A DNA stretch of 35,165 nt, taken from positions 1 to 35,165 of the forward strand of contig JAFLCE010000042.1 in the NCBI GenBank assembly GCA_017303655.1, written 5' to 3'. This DNA comes from Anaerolineae bacterium (GTDB taxonomy: Bacteria; Chloroflexota; Anaerolineae; Anaerolineales; Villigracilaceae). Position numbers and translations under genes: made by a program. Numbering within the stretch: position 1 is the stretch's first letter; every line of letters begins with the position of its first letter. This document shows positions 16,949-24,680 of the stretch, one piece after another. A model generated the notes under the pieces. The model was not told where the DNA came from. It worked only from the letters and a program-made list of their open reading frames with translations, and ran no database searches.

Positions 16949-17575
16949 CTATCGCTCAATCACATCGTTCAACTCATATGGTGAATTAACTACATATTCT
17001 GGCTCTCCCCGAAGTAATGTCTCCAAACTCTGATGCCCCCAAGTCACAGCGATGCTGGCTACTCCGGCCTCTTTCGCGGCGCGGACGTCACTCAATGCAT
17101 CGCCGATCATAAAGACTGCTTCTCCATTTTCCACAAAACGCTCCCGTGCAATGGATATTTTCTGCGCTTTCGAGCCGGGTGTGTCCACGCCGTAAACGGC
17201 ATGGACAAGACTGTCCAGTCCGTGTTGGGTGAGAAAAGCATGCACGTTTTGGGAGGAATTTGTGGTCACGATGGCGATCTTGTGCTTGGTGGAAAAATGC
17301 TGAATTACTTCGCTCAGTCTATTGAAGATGGCGGGCGGAGTTTCTTTTTCTGCGAATAGTCTCAAGCTGATTTTAACGAACTCGTCTATGAGATGCTCAG
17401 GCACTTCACAGGCGCGTCCGTACGTGGCAAAGGACATGACCTCTAGGTTGCTCAGGTCGTCTTTTGTCACCACATGTTTGACGCCCAGTTGATTGCAGGC
17501 TTCTTGCCCGAACCGAATTAGGTCGTCAAGTGTGTCCGCGAGGACGCCGTCATAATCAAAGATAACCAATGCCAT
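16949..17575 (-). CDS. HAD-superfamily hydrolase, phosphoglycolate-phosphatase-like
   Basis: A 208-residue haloacid dehalogenase-family phosphatase with the small helical cap of the Gph/PGMB group. Motif I is FDYDGVLADT at the start (nucleophile Asp and general acid Asp). Motif II is IVTTNSS, motif III the Lys in GSKAQK, and motif IV IGDALSDVRAA. It would hydrolyse a small phosphorylated metabolite; phosphoglycolate or a sugar phosphate is plausible. The C-terminal segment GVASIAVTWGHQS is typical. The stop of the EamA gene lies 16 bases upstream, so the two are likely co-transcribed. Confidence 0.88.
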   Translation of the reverse strand: MALVIFDYDGVLADTLDDLIRFGQEACNQLGVKHVVTKDDLSNLEVMSFATYGRACEVPEHLIDEFVKISLRLFAEKETPPAIFNRLSEVIQHFSTKHKIAIVTTNSSQNVHAFLTQHGLDSLVHAVYGVDTPGSKAQKISIARERFVENGEAVFMIGDALSDVRAAKEAGVASIAVTWGHQSLETLLRGEPEYVVNSPYELNDVIER

Positions 17576-17590
17576 GAAAATTTTCCGTTT

Positions 17591-18460
17591 CTAAAATGCG
17601 GTTGCGATAATGCCAAGGATGGCGGTAACAACCCCGGTCAATTGAAGTTTTGAAAGCTTATCTTTCAGGAAGATGACCGCCAGGGCAATGGTCACAATAG
17701 ACAGAGCCGAGGCGATGGGAGTGATCAAGATGGCGTCGCCAATGGTCAAGCCGTAGTTGACGAGCGCCACGGCACTGACTTCGATGATGCCCATCAAAGC
17801 GATCACATATTTAGTTCTCGTGGATATGCTTCCCAGTTTGATTTCTTGTTTTACAGCAAATGAAAACATCAACAAGAATATGGCGATGCCCAATTTTACA
17901 AGCAAGGTAGTGATCAGCCAACCGACCTGTTCAGAGATAATTTCACTGATGTTCCAAAAAACTCCGAAGAAGAATGCGCCTAAAATGGCTTCTTTTACAC
18001 CCAGGGAGAGTTGAAATTTTTGGTTGCGGATGTTGCCCCAATCGAGCGAGGCAAGCGTCGCGCCGGTGAGGATCATGAATACACCGATGGTTTGGGTTAT
18101 CGAGAGACGTTGTCCCATAAAGAGGAAGGCGAAGAGCATGGTGAAAACTGCCCACAGGTTCATCGTCGCGGCAATGATCGAGACATTGCCTTTCTCGAAT
18201 CCTTTGAAGAAGAATAAATATCCCGCCGAATAGACGATGGACGCGAGTGGTGACAAAGCGAGTGCCAGAACGGGAACGTTGAACTGGGTTTTGAAGGCAA
18301 AAGTTAGCAACAGGATGGAACCAAAGCCCATTAATTGCGACCAGAACAAAGACTTGAAAGAGCCGATCTGTTTAGAGAAAACACCGCCCAGAAAATCATA
18401 AATTCCCCAGCCGAGCATGCCGCTGATACCCAATATTATGCTAATGATGGTTGTGCTCAT
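17591..18460 (-). CDS. EamA/DMT-family transporter
   Basis: A protein of 289 residues from ATG 18460, or 302 if the upstream start at 18499 is used. It has ten hydrophobic segments in two EamA repeats. The first repeat opens with IISIILGISGMLGWGIYDFLGG, the second with VKEAILGAFFFGVFWN. The short loops and the ending AVIFLKDKLSKLQLTGVVTAILGII match drug/metabolite transporter exporters. The substrate cannot be told from sequence. I prefer ATG 18460 because the first 13 residues of the longer version are polar and precede the first membrane helix without a clear ribosome-binding site. Confidence 0.85.
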   Translation of the reverse strand: MSTTIISIILGISGMLGWGIYDFLGGVFSKQIGSFKSLFWSQLMGFGSILLLTFAFKTQFNVPVLALALSPLASIVYSAGYLFFFKGFEKGNVSIIAATMNLWAVFTMLFAFLFMGQRLSITQTIGVFMILTGATLASLDWGNIRNQKFQLSLGVKEAILGAFFFGVFWNISEIISEQVGWLITTLLVKLGIAIFLLMFSFAVKQEIKLGSISTRTKYVIALMGIIEVSAVALVNYGLTIGDAILITPIASALSIVTIALAVIFLKDKLSKLQLTGVVTAILGIIATAF

Positions 18461-18508
18461 ATGCTGGGAACTTTCAATCCGATGAAGTTTCCGTGTCACA
18501 GCATTCTG

Positions 18509-19264
18509 CTATGCATAAGATTTGTATTGTGCCATCGCCTCGCCCGCAAAGGGTCTGTTGCTTGAGCGATAAACATCAGCCATCTTGTCAATGTCCAAAG
18601 CGACGCGGATGAATTCCAGTTGCGTGTTTGATTTTTCGATGGTCAGTAAGGCATACTCTGCCCAGGGGTCGAGTAGTTTTTGTTCACCGGTCTGATCGTG
18701 GTTGTATGCAACCCCGACACTGCCTGGGTTGAAATAAAAATTTTGACTGTCTCGCAGGCGGCGGGTATATTGCAAGTGGACATGCCCACCGGTGAGGATA
18801 TGATCTGAATACGGTTTGAAAACTTCTTGGTACTCTTCCTCAGAAGTGGATGGCAGGAGGACTTGGTCGAAGGATGTAGGGGAGCCGTGAAAGGCAAGCA
18901 GGCTTTTGCCGTTCCCTAGATCAATGGTTACTGTTGGTTGAAATGATTCAATAAATGCACTGTCATCCTGGGTTAGTTTGCTCAAAGACCACTTGCGGAC
19001 ACTATCCAGTTTCTTGCGCCGTTCTTCTGAAATCGAATCCGCATCAGTCTCCACCCCGGTTAGCAGCCATGCATCGGAATTGCCCATCACGATGGGGCAA
19101 TTCATCTCGCGCAAAAGTTGAACAGTTTCATGTGGTTGAGGTCCACCCTGGATCATATCGCCATTGCAGACGATCTGATCGAACCCTTTCTTTTTTGCGT
19201 CTGCCAAGACAGTTTCGAGCGCCAGACAATTTCCATGAACATCGGATAAGACAAGAATTCTCAT
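18509..19264 (-). CDS. Metallophosphoesterase, YfcE/calcineurin-like
   Basis: A 251-residue metal-dependent phosphoesterase. The family motifs appear in order: LSDVHGN (about 7-12), CNGDMIQGG, GNSD, a mid-protein AFHGS and LTGGHVHLQY. These supply the Asp, His and Asn ligands for the two-metal centre. Members hydrolyse phosphodiesters or phosphomonoesters; the substrate is unknown. The middle segment (about 70-110) is a helical cap. Its start codon is 10 bases from the stop of the organomercurial-lyase-like gene, so the two may be co-transcribed. Confidence 0.87.
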   Translation of the reverse strand: MRILVLSDVHGNCLALETVLADAKKKGFDQIVCNGDMIQGGPQPHETVQLLREMNCPIVMGNSDAWLLTGVETDADSISEERRKKLDSVRKWSLSKLTQDDSAFIESFQPTVTIDLGNGKSLLAFHGSPTSFDQVLLPSTSEEEYQEVFKPYSDHILTGGHVHLQYTRRLRDSQNFYFNPGSVGVAYNHDQTGEQKLLDPWAEYALLTIEKSNTQLEFIRVALDIDKMADVYRSSNRPFAGEAMAQYKSYA

Positions 19265-19274
19265 TGTAGGTCCT

Positions 19275-19943
19275 TTATTGATACCAAAATTTCGACTTCA
19301 GCCCAGCTTGCTTGAAAACATCAGCGACTTGTTCCATGCTTCGTCCATGATATTCAAGCAAAATGCGGTTGCCATACCAAAGTTTAGAAAGCTCCCACAC
19401 TTGTTGAATCGATAACATCTCTCCGCGTTCCAAATTATTTCGTTTACACCACTTGTCTACCCATTCTTCCGACCGGAAGAGCAGCATGGTCGCTCAAGTG
19501 AAGACGAGGTCATCGTACCAACGTGAGAAAGCAAGTGGAAAGTGAACAAGCAAGTCACCATTTGTAATTTTGCCGTCCTTAACTTCCAACTGAACCATTT
19601 CATTGCTTTCTGTGAATACCGCGTCAATGACCGCGTCACAATGCAGAGCAGCAGGGATGCCGAGCATGTCCCACGCGCAATTGGCGAAGTAGGTCTTGCC
19701 ATTGGCATGGACTTTGAAATCCGTTGGGATACCCGAAAACGGATTTGCCATGCGGATAGCCAATGTGCCCGGTTCGAGGAAAAAAGAATGCCGGTTGTTT
19801 AATGCCTGATACAACTCGCTGGCTTCTTCTATTGAAATACTAAAGTGCGCCGCAGTCTCATCCACGCTGGGTGGGCGAGTGGTCTCTGCGATGTGAGCGT
19901 AAACGAAGTGACGGGTTTGCCAGAGAACAGAATTGTCTTTCAT
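19275..19943 (-). CDS. Organomercurial-lyase (MerB)-like protein, predicted selenoprotein
   Basis: One 222-residue protein interrupted by an in-frame TGA at 19496-19494, which I read as selenocysteine (Sec150). Upstream are the MerB-type winged-helix N-terminus and the active-site motif NCAWD (Cys89, Asp92, matching Cys96 and Asp99 of R831b MerB). Downstream, in the same frame, the fold continues without a break (ATMLLFRSEEWVDKW to the C-terminus). The TGA aligns with catalytic Cys159 of MerB; spacing from the first Cys is 61 versus 63. A SECIS-like hairpin follows at once. The total length matches MerB (212). ATG 19943, with GGTGAG upstream, is chosen over GTG 19958. MerB cleaves carbon-mercury bonds; the substrate here is not proven. 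The alternative is a nonsense mutation or a sequencing error. Confidence 0.78.
19459..19493 (-). promoter_or_regulatory. Candidate bacterial SECIS element
   Basis: Directly after the TGA, the RNA can form an outer helix ACCAU (19490-19486) with AUGGGU (19464-19459, one G bulged). A GCUGC bulge follows, then an inner 6-bp stem UCUUCC (19480-19475) with GGAAGA (19470-19465). The loop is GGUC (19474-19471). The loop begins with two Gs and lies 19 bases after UGA, matching published bacterial SECIS features for SelB binding. Confidence 0.72.
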
Positions 19944-19955
19944 TTTGATACTCAC

Positions 19956-20011
19956 CACTTACCAATTACCACTTACCAATTACCACTTACCAATTACCAC
20001 TTACCAATTAC
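19956..20011. repeat. 14-bp tandem array (CACTTACCAATTAC x4)
   Basis: Four perfect copies of a 14-base unit are followed by a degenerate fifth. Each unit is two heptamers of the form CCA(A/C)TTA, the same family seen inside the heparinase-like gene. The array fills the gap between the M20 hydrolase and the MerB-like gene and runs into the stop codon of the hydrolase. It resembles the heptameric short tandem repeats known in cyanobacteria. Confidence 0.9.
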
Positions 20012-21162
20012 TACTTACCCAACACCGCTTCAATGATCCCCGCATACCCTCGCGCTGTCTTCGCAAGTTCGTCGAGGCTGAGTTGTTCATCTACAACGTG
20101 CGCATCCCCTTCGGCACCGGGACCAAATCCAATGGTCGGGACTCCTGCCGTGCCGATGCTATATGCGGCGTTGGTGCAGAATCGGTAGGCACCCAGTTTC
20201 GGGTCAAGCCCGGAGGCGCGCAGTCCTTTTAACGCTTTCTGCAAAAATTCATCATCTTCATTTAGCTCCCAAGCAGGGAAGAATTTATTTGCAGTCAACG
20301 TTTCGCCGGTGTAGGTGACATGGTCGCTTTGCGCGATCTTCGCCGTAAAGTTGATATCCTTCAATGCAGGCAAAGAGGTAATTTCATTCAGAACACCTTC
20401 AGGTGTTTCACCCGGCAAGAGGCGACGGTCATAGGTCGCTTTGCAAAGTGCAGGGATGACCGAGTAACCAGGATACGGTTCAGAAATAATGTCGGTCAGC
20501 GCAAGGATGGCAGGACCCATCAACGGATGTTCGCTCAGTTTCAACTTTTCAATTTCAGCGATGACCTTGGTCATTAAATGCACAGCGTTTACGCCCAACT
20601 GCGGCGACGATGAATGTGCGGGACTGCCAATCGCTTCGAGATGAATCTCCGCCCGTCCACGCCCACCGCGTGCGACGTTGAGTTGGGTCGCTTCGCCGAT
20701 GACAACATAATCTGGCTTGACCTCGTCCATCACAGCTTTGAGCGCGCCGCCTTCGTACACTTCTTCCATTACCGAAGCGGAGATGACAACCTTTCCGGCG
20801 AGTTTGCTTCTATCTATACTTGCCGCTGCATGTATCATGGCCGCGAGCGAACCTTTCATGTCCATCACGCCGCGCCCGTACATGTGCGTGTCGGTCACTT
20901 CAGCGCCGAAAGGGGCGCGAGTCCATACTGACCTGGGAGCGATTCCCACCGTATCGGTGTGCGCATCAAAAAGCAGAGTCTTCCCCGCCTGCGCCCCGCG
21001 GATCATTCCCACGGCGGAGCCGTATTTGTCCACCCAGACCTTATCGAAGCCGAGAGCGTTCATCTCGTCCACGACGATCTGCGTGACCGCGCCTTCTTCG
21101 CCAGACAAGCTCTGCTGGCGGACGATGCGTTGCGTGAATTCAATTAAGGCTTCGATATCCAT
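20011..21162 (-). CDS. M20 metallohydrolase, YgeY-like
   Basis: A 383-residue M20-family zinc hydrolase. Metal-site motifs are LLFDAHTDTVG, GRGVMDMKGSLAAM and EEVYEGG. The C-terminal half closely follows E. coli YgeY: YDRRLLPGETPEGVLNEI, then FFPAWELNEDD, TNAAYSIGTAG and IGFGPGAEGDAH. YgeY-type enzymes are labelled selenium-metabolism-linked hydrolases because of gene co-occurrence; the substrate is probably an N-acyl or peptide-like amide. ATG 21162 avoids overlap with the HMG-CoA reductase gene and has GAGTGGA upstream; GTG 21177 is the alternative. Its downstream neighbour is the predicted selenoprotein, which makes the selenium link worth attention. Confidence 0.85.
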   Translation of the reverse strand: MDIEALIEFTQRIVRQQSLSGEEGAVTQIVVDEMNALGFDKVWVDKYGSAVGMIRGAQAGKTLLFDAHTDTVGIAPRSVWTRAPFGAEVTDTHMYGRGVMDMKGSLAAMIHAAASIDRSKLAGKVVISASVMEEVYEGGALKAVMDEVKPDYVVIGEATQLNVARGGRGRAEIHLEAIGSPAHSSSPQLGVNAVHLMTKVIAEIEKLKLSEHPLMGPAILALTDIISEPYPGYSVIPALCKATYDRRLLPGETPEGVLNEITSLPALKDINFTAKIAQSDHVTYTGETLTANKFFPAWELNEDDEFLQKALKGLRASGLDPKLGAYRFCTNAAYSIGTAGVPTIGFGPGAEGDAHVVDEQLSLDELAKTARGYAGIIEAVLGK

Positions 21163-21166
21163 GTTT

Positions 21167-22450
21167 TTATTTTCCACTCAATGACTTGAGAATTTCTTCT
21201 GCTCTGTCAATGCGCACGACCTTCTCCACCACCATCTGTGCGGCGACCTTTTCAACCATCTCGCCTGTCGCGCCAGCAGCAATGGCAACCTGACGCGCAT
21301 GCAGTGACATATGTCCGCGTTGGATGCCTTCGGTGGCGAGGGCGCGCAACGCCGCCATATTTTGAGCCAAGCCAACCGATACGATGATCTCAGCAAGTTC
21401 ACTCGCAGTCTTCACGCCCATGAGTTTTACTGCCGCTTGTGCCGCCGGGTGGACTTTTGTCGCACCACCCACAATGCCGACCGCCATCGGCATTTCGAGC
21501 GTGCCGACGAGGTTGCCATCCGCATCTTTGCCCCAAGTGGAGAGGGACGTGTACTCTCCGTTTTTGACGGCGTAGGAATGTGCGCCTGCTTCAATGGCGC
21601 GCCAGTCATTACCAGTGGCGATGACGACTGAGTCCACGCCGTTCATGATGCCTTTGTTATGTGTCGCTGCGCGGTACGGGTCAACAGCCGCGAATGCGTA
21701 GGCAGCGATGATGCCATCACGCACAGTTTCGCCGGAGAAGTTATCGAATGCCAATTCATTTACAGGAATGGTACAACGTGCACGCGCAATTCTTCGATCT
21801 GCTAAGTTGGAGAGAATGCGTAAGTGAACTTTTCCGCCTGTGATGGCCTCGATCTTTGGGGCAAGTCTTTCACAAGCGGTATTGACTGCATTCGCGCCCA
21901 TCGCGTCGCGGACGTCATAAATAAGATGAACGACGAGGAATCCGCCAATAGGGGAGTCGTTGAAGATGCGTACTTCCAAGTCTCGTGCGCCGCCGCCGAA
22001 TTTTTTGAGAATGGGGTCAATCGTGTCCGCTTCGGCGAGAAGCTCGGCTTTTTTCTCGTAAATTTTTAGTTTAGCTTCATTGAGGTTAGTGACGTTGATG
22101 ACCTGCATCTGCCCGATCATGAGCGGGTCAGTGGTGGTGGCTTGGTAGCCGCCGCCTGCACGCGCGAGCTTTGCCATGAAGGATGCGCCCGCCACAACAG
22201 ACGGTTCTTCAAGTGTCATGGGCACGAGCACATCTTTGCCGTTTACCTGAAAATTGAGCGCAATTCCAAGGGGCAGGCTGTGCATCCCCACCACATTTTC
22301 GATCATGTGGTCGGCGGCTTCAGCGGAGATTCCGCCTGAGGTCCACGCCCCAAGATCGGGCGGGGTCGGAAGCGCCAGCGCCTCCACTAGTTTTGCGCGT
22401 CGTTCCTCAATGGACATGTTGTAAAAACCGGAGATTCGGGAAGTTGTCAT
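21167..22450 (-). CDS. HMG-CoA reductase, class II (degradative-type fold)
   Basis: A 427-residue hydroxymethylglutaryl-CoA reductase, close in length to the Pseudomonas mevalonii enzyme (428). Class II marks are the start ISGFYNMSIEERRA, then ENVVGMHSLPLGIA with the catalytic Glu region TLEEPSVVAGAS. DAMGANAVNT is the dinucleotide-binding loop, HNKGIMNG carries the catalytic Lys, and the flap-domain His lies in RGHMSLHARQVA. Class II enzymes were first studied in mevalonate breakdown, but several bacteria use them for mevalonate synthesis. The HMG-CoA synthase in this window points to the biosynthetic direction. The start is near the kinase gene on the other strand. Confidence 0.95.
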   Translation of the reverse strand: MTTSRISGFYNMSIEERRAKLVEALALPTPPDLGAWTSGGISAEAADHMIENVVGMHSLPLGIALNFQVNGKDVLVPMTLEEPSVVAGASFMAKLARAGGGYQATTTDPLMIGQMQVINVTNLNEAKLKIYEKKAELLAEADTIDPILKKFGGGARDLEVRIFNDSPIGGFLVVHLIYDVRDAMGANAVNTACERLAPKIEAITGGKVHLRILSNLADRRIARARCTIPVNELAFDNFSGETVRDGIIAAYAFAAVDPYRAATHNKGIMNGVDSVVIATGNDWRAIEAGAHSYAVKNGEYTSLSTWGKDADGNLVGTLEMPMAVGIVGGATKVHPAAQAAVKLMGVKTASELAEIIVSVGLAQNMAALRALATEGIQRGHMSLHARQVAIAAGATGEMVEKVAAQMVVEKVVRIDRAEEILKSLSGK

Positions 22451-22531
22451 AATGTTTCCTATTCTAGATTTTGCCTGCTTGCAAATTCTATCAAACAGCA
22501 GAATTGATTATAATGTCTGCGAGGAGTTTGG

Positions 22532-24208
22532 ATGCTGCTGACACGGGAGCAATTACAGGAACGTTTATTCGCATTACATCGCGCCAGCTTGGATTTGGTG
22601 CAAGATGTTTCGTTGGAAACTCTGTTGGAGCGCATTGCGGCTACCGCCTGCGAACAGGCAGGGGCAAGGTATGCCGCTGTGGGGGTCTTGGGTGAGGATG
22701 GCAGCCTGATCAAATTTGTAACCGTTGGTATGAGCAACGAAGACATTCGCCGTATCGCGCATCCTCCGCAGGGGCACGGGTTGATCCGCGAATTGATGAA
22801 CTCTCGCCATCCCTTGCGGCTGGCCGTACTGCAAAAGCACCGGCATTCGGTTGGCTTTCCAGACCATCACCCGCACATGTCCTCATTTTTAGGCGTTCCC
22901 ATTATTTCGGGTGAAAAGCAACTGGGGCAGATCTACCTCACTGAAAAGATGGATGTGCGTGAGTTCACCGCAGACGATGAAATGATCATCCAAATGCTCG
23001 CCACATATGCCGCCAAGGCAATCGTCAACGCGCGTTTGATTGATCAGATGAAGGAACGCGACGCCGTCTTGACCCGCCGCAATGTGGATATGTCACTTTT
23101 GAACGGTATCGCCTCCACCCTGACCTCGAGCCTGGAACTCGACGAGATTCTGAATAAGACCCTCGGGCTGGTGATGAATTACATGAAGGTCGAATCTGGC
23201 GAAATATTCCTATTGGAAGAGGACAAAACTACCCTGCGTATGATGCTGCATCGTGGGCAGGCTGCCGAAGCCTTTTGGACGCAGAACATTTTACATGTAG
23301 GAGAAGGCTACCCTGGCATGGTGGCAAAGACCGGTAAGCCGATCATTAGCGATAATCTTTCGGAAGAACCGGAGTTTTTACGTGAAGCCGTGGTGAAGGC
23401 AGGTTTTAAACAAATTGCATGCGTGCCCTTGATCTCAGGCGAACATTTAATGGGAGTTATGAGTTTGTTTACCCGTTCTTCGGTGCCATTTGAAGAACGT
23501 AGCACAGAAATGCTTGCCGCTGTAGGCACTTGGGCGGGACTTGCGATTGAAAATGCGCGCTTGCATGTCAATGCGCGGCGTTTGGCGGTGTTGGAAGAGC
23601 GCAATCGCATTGGTATGGACTTGCATGATGGCATCATTCAATCGATTTACGGGGTCGGCTTATCGCTTGAAGGCACAAAACACGTTATAGATGAAGATAC
23701 GGTTGATGCAAAGGCGAAGATCGACCATGCTATTGATGGTTTGAATCAGGCAATTCGCGATCTGCGTGCTTATATTCTGGACTTACGCCCTCGTCAACTA
23801 GGTAATGATGGCTTAATGAGCGGTATAAAACGCTTAATTGCTGAATATCGTGCCAATACATTCTCTGAAGTCAACTTCATGCCGCCTGATACCGACATGA
23901 AAGAGCTGACTCAAACCCAATCATTGGCTTTATTTCATATCTGTCAAGAAGCATTAGCCAATGCAGCCAAGCATGCCAAGGCAAAAAAGGTTCAAATTTC
24001 ATTATGGACGACGGATGAACGGGCCTTATTAGAGATCCATGATGATGGTAAAGGCTTTGATACTGAACATATGGATTCTTTTATTGGTCATGGTCTCGCA
24101 AATATGTTCACACGTGCTCGTTCAACAGGTGGTGATGTGGAAATTTCTTCAGTTCTCGATGAAGGAACGACACTATTAGCATGGGTTCCACGCGGAATCA
24201 AACAATAA
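22532..24208 (+). CDS. NarL/DevS-type sensor histidine kinase with two GAF domains
   Basis: A 558-residue soluble two-component kinase. GAF domain 1 spans about 20-170 and GAF domain 2 about 190-340. A HisKA_3 dimerisation domain follows, with the phosphorylated His365 in ERNRIGMDLHDGIIQ. The C-terminal HATPase_c domain has the N box CQEALANAAKHA, DDGKGFD and GHGLANM. No membrane segment is present, so it senses a cytoplasmic ligand, redox state or gas as in DevS/NreB-type kinases; I cannot see a haem or iron-sulphur motif. GAGGAG lies 6 bases upstream of the ATG. No response regulator is in the window, so it is an orphan kinase. Confidence 0.92.
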   Translation: MLLTREQLQERLFALHRASLDLVQDVSLETLLERIAATACEQAGARYAAVGVLGEDGSLIKFVTVGMSNEDIRRIAHPPQGHGLIRELMNSRHPLRLAVLQKHRHSVGFPDHHPHMSSFLGVPIISGEKQLGQIYLTEKMDVREFTADDEMIIQMLATYAAKAIVNARLIDQMKERDAVLTRRNVDMSLLNGIASTLTSSLELDEILNKTLGLVMNYMKVESGEIFLLEEDKTTLRMMLHRGQAAEAFWTQNILHVGEGYPGMVAKTGKPIISDNLSEEPEFLREAVVKAGFKQIACVPLISGEHLMGVMSLFTRSSVPFEERSTEMLAAVGTWAGLAIENARLHVNARRLAVLEERNRIGMDLHDGIIQSIYGVGLSLEGTKHVIDEDTVDAKAKIDHAIDGLNQAIRDLRAYILDLRPRQLGNDGLMSGIKRLIAEYRANTFSEVNFMPPDTDMKELTQTQSLALFHICQEALANAAKHAKAKKVQISLWTTDERALLEIHDDGKGFDTEHMDSFIGHGLANMFTRARSTGGDVEISSVLDEGTTLLAWVPRGIKQ

Positions 24209-24680
24209 CGTACAACATCATGTATGAGATCAAAATGAGTCACGAGAACTCGAGTCTCATATAAGATTATTCATCGATGCAATGCTAAAGGATTTTTTAA
24301 GATAGATATGGCGCACCTCCCTAAAAATCACCCTTAATGCCCATATATGGGGGGTAGGTGTCGCCGAAAAGGCGTTCATGCCTGAAACGCTTGTTCTAGT
24401 GAATGATCATAAACTGGAGAAGTTGATAACAATTCTTTAACATTGAGTAATCTTAAAAAAACTAAATCTTTAAACCTAGCGTAGGTTGAACGACTGTTAT
24501 ATATCAAGATGTTCTGCTAGAATGTAACCACGCTGATATAACGGATGTTTGCCCGCACGATCAACATCCGCAATCCCTGAAAGACATTTCTTGAACAAAC
24601 GATGGTTTCCATGCCGCTTTACAGGCGGGATAGTTCCATCTACGCTGTACGACAAAATTTTTGCACATTGAGGATCGCTT
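24209..24680. other. 472-bp gap upstream of dnaA with structured segments
   Basis: The gap contains several inverted repeats but no ORF. GGCGCACCT (24310-24318) pairs with AGGTG(T)CGCC (24356-24365), and a perfect palindrome CCCATATATGGG sits inside (24340-24351). A second GGCG (24371-24374) could compete for the same CGCC. CGGATGTT (24542-24549) pairs with AACATCCG (24563-24570). GATGG/CCATC (24601-24605, 24636-24640) encloses CCGC/GCGG. I see only one near-match to a DnaA box (TTTTGCACA at 24659-24667), so this does not look like a classical origin. Confidence 0.6.
24515..24523 (+). promoter_or_regulatory. Possible extended -10 promoter for dnaA
   Basis: TGCTAGAAT is an extended -10 match (TGn followed by TAGAAT) about 160 bases upstream of the dnaA start. 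No good -35 is present at 17-bp spacing. The transcript would carry the two hairpins at 24542-24570 and 24601-24640 in its leader. Confidence 0.35.

Noticed and set aside
19275-19958. Reading the MerB-like region as two separate genes or a simple nonsense pseudogene
   Set aside because: The two halves are in the same frame with no gap, the TGA falls exactly on the catalytic Cys159 column, and a GGUC-loop hairpin follows. The short downstream ORF has no ribosome-binding site of its own that fits better. Pseudogene status remains a fallback if selenium genes are absent.
19956-20020. CRISPR-like array
   Set aside because: The 14-bp units are adjacent with no spacers and belong to the heptamer family. 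No cas gene is nearby.
24209-24680. Chromosomal replication origin next to dnaA
   Set aside because: I found no cluster of TTATNCACA-type boxes, only one near-match, and no dnaN neighbour. The evidence is not enough to call oriC.
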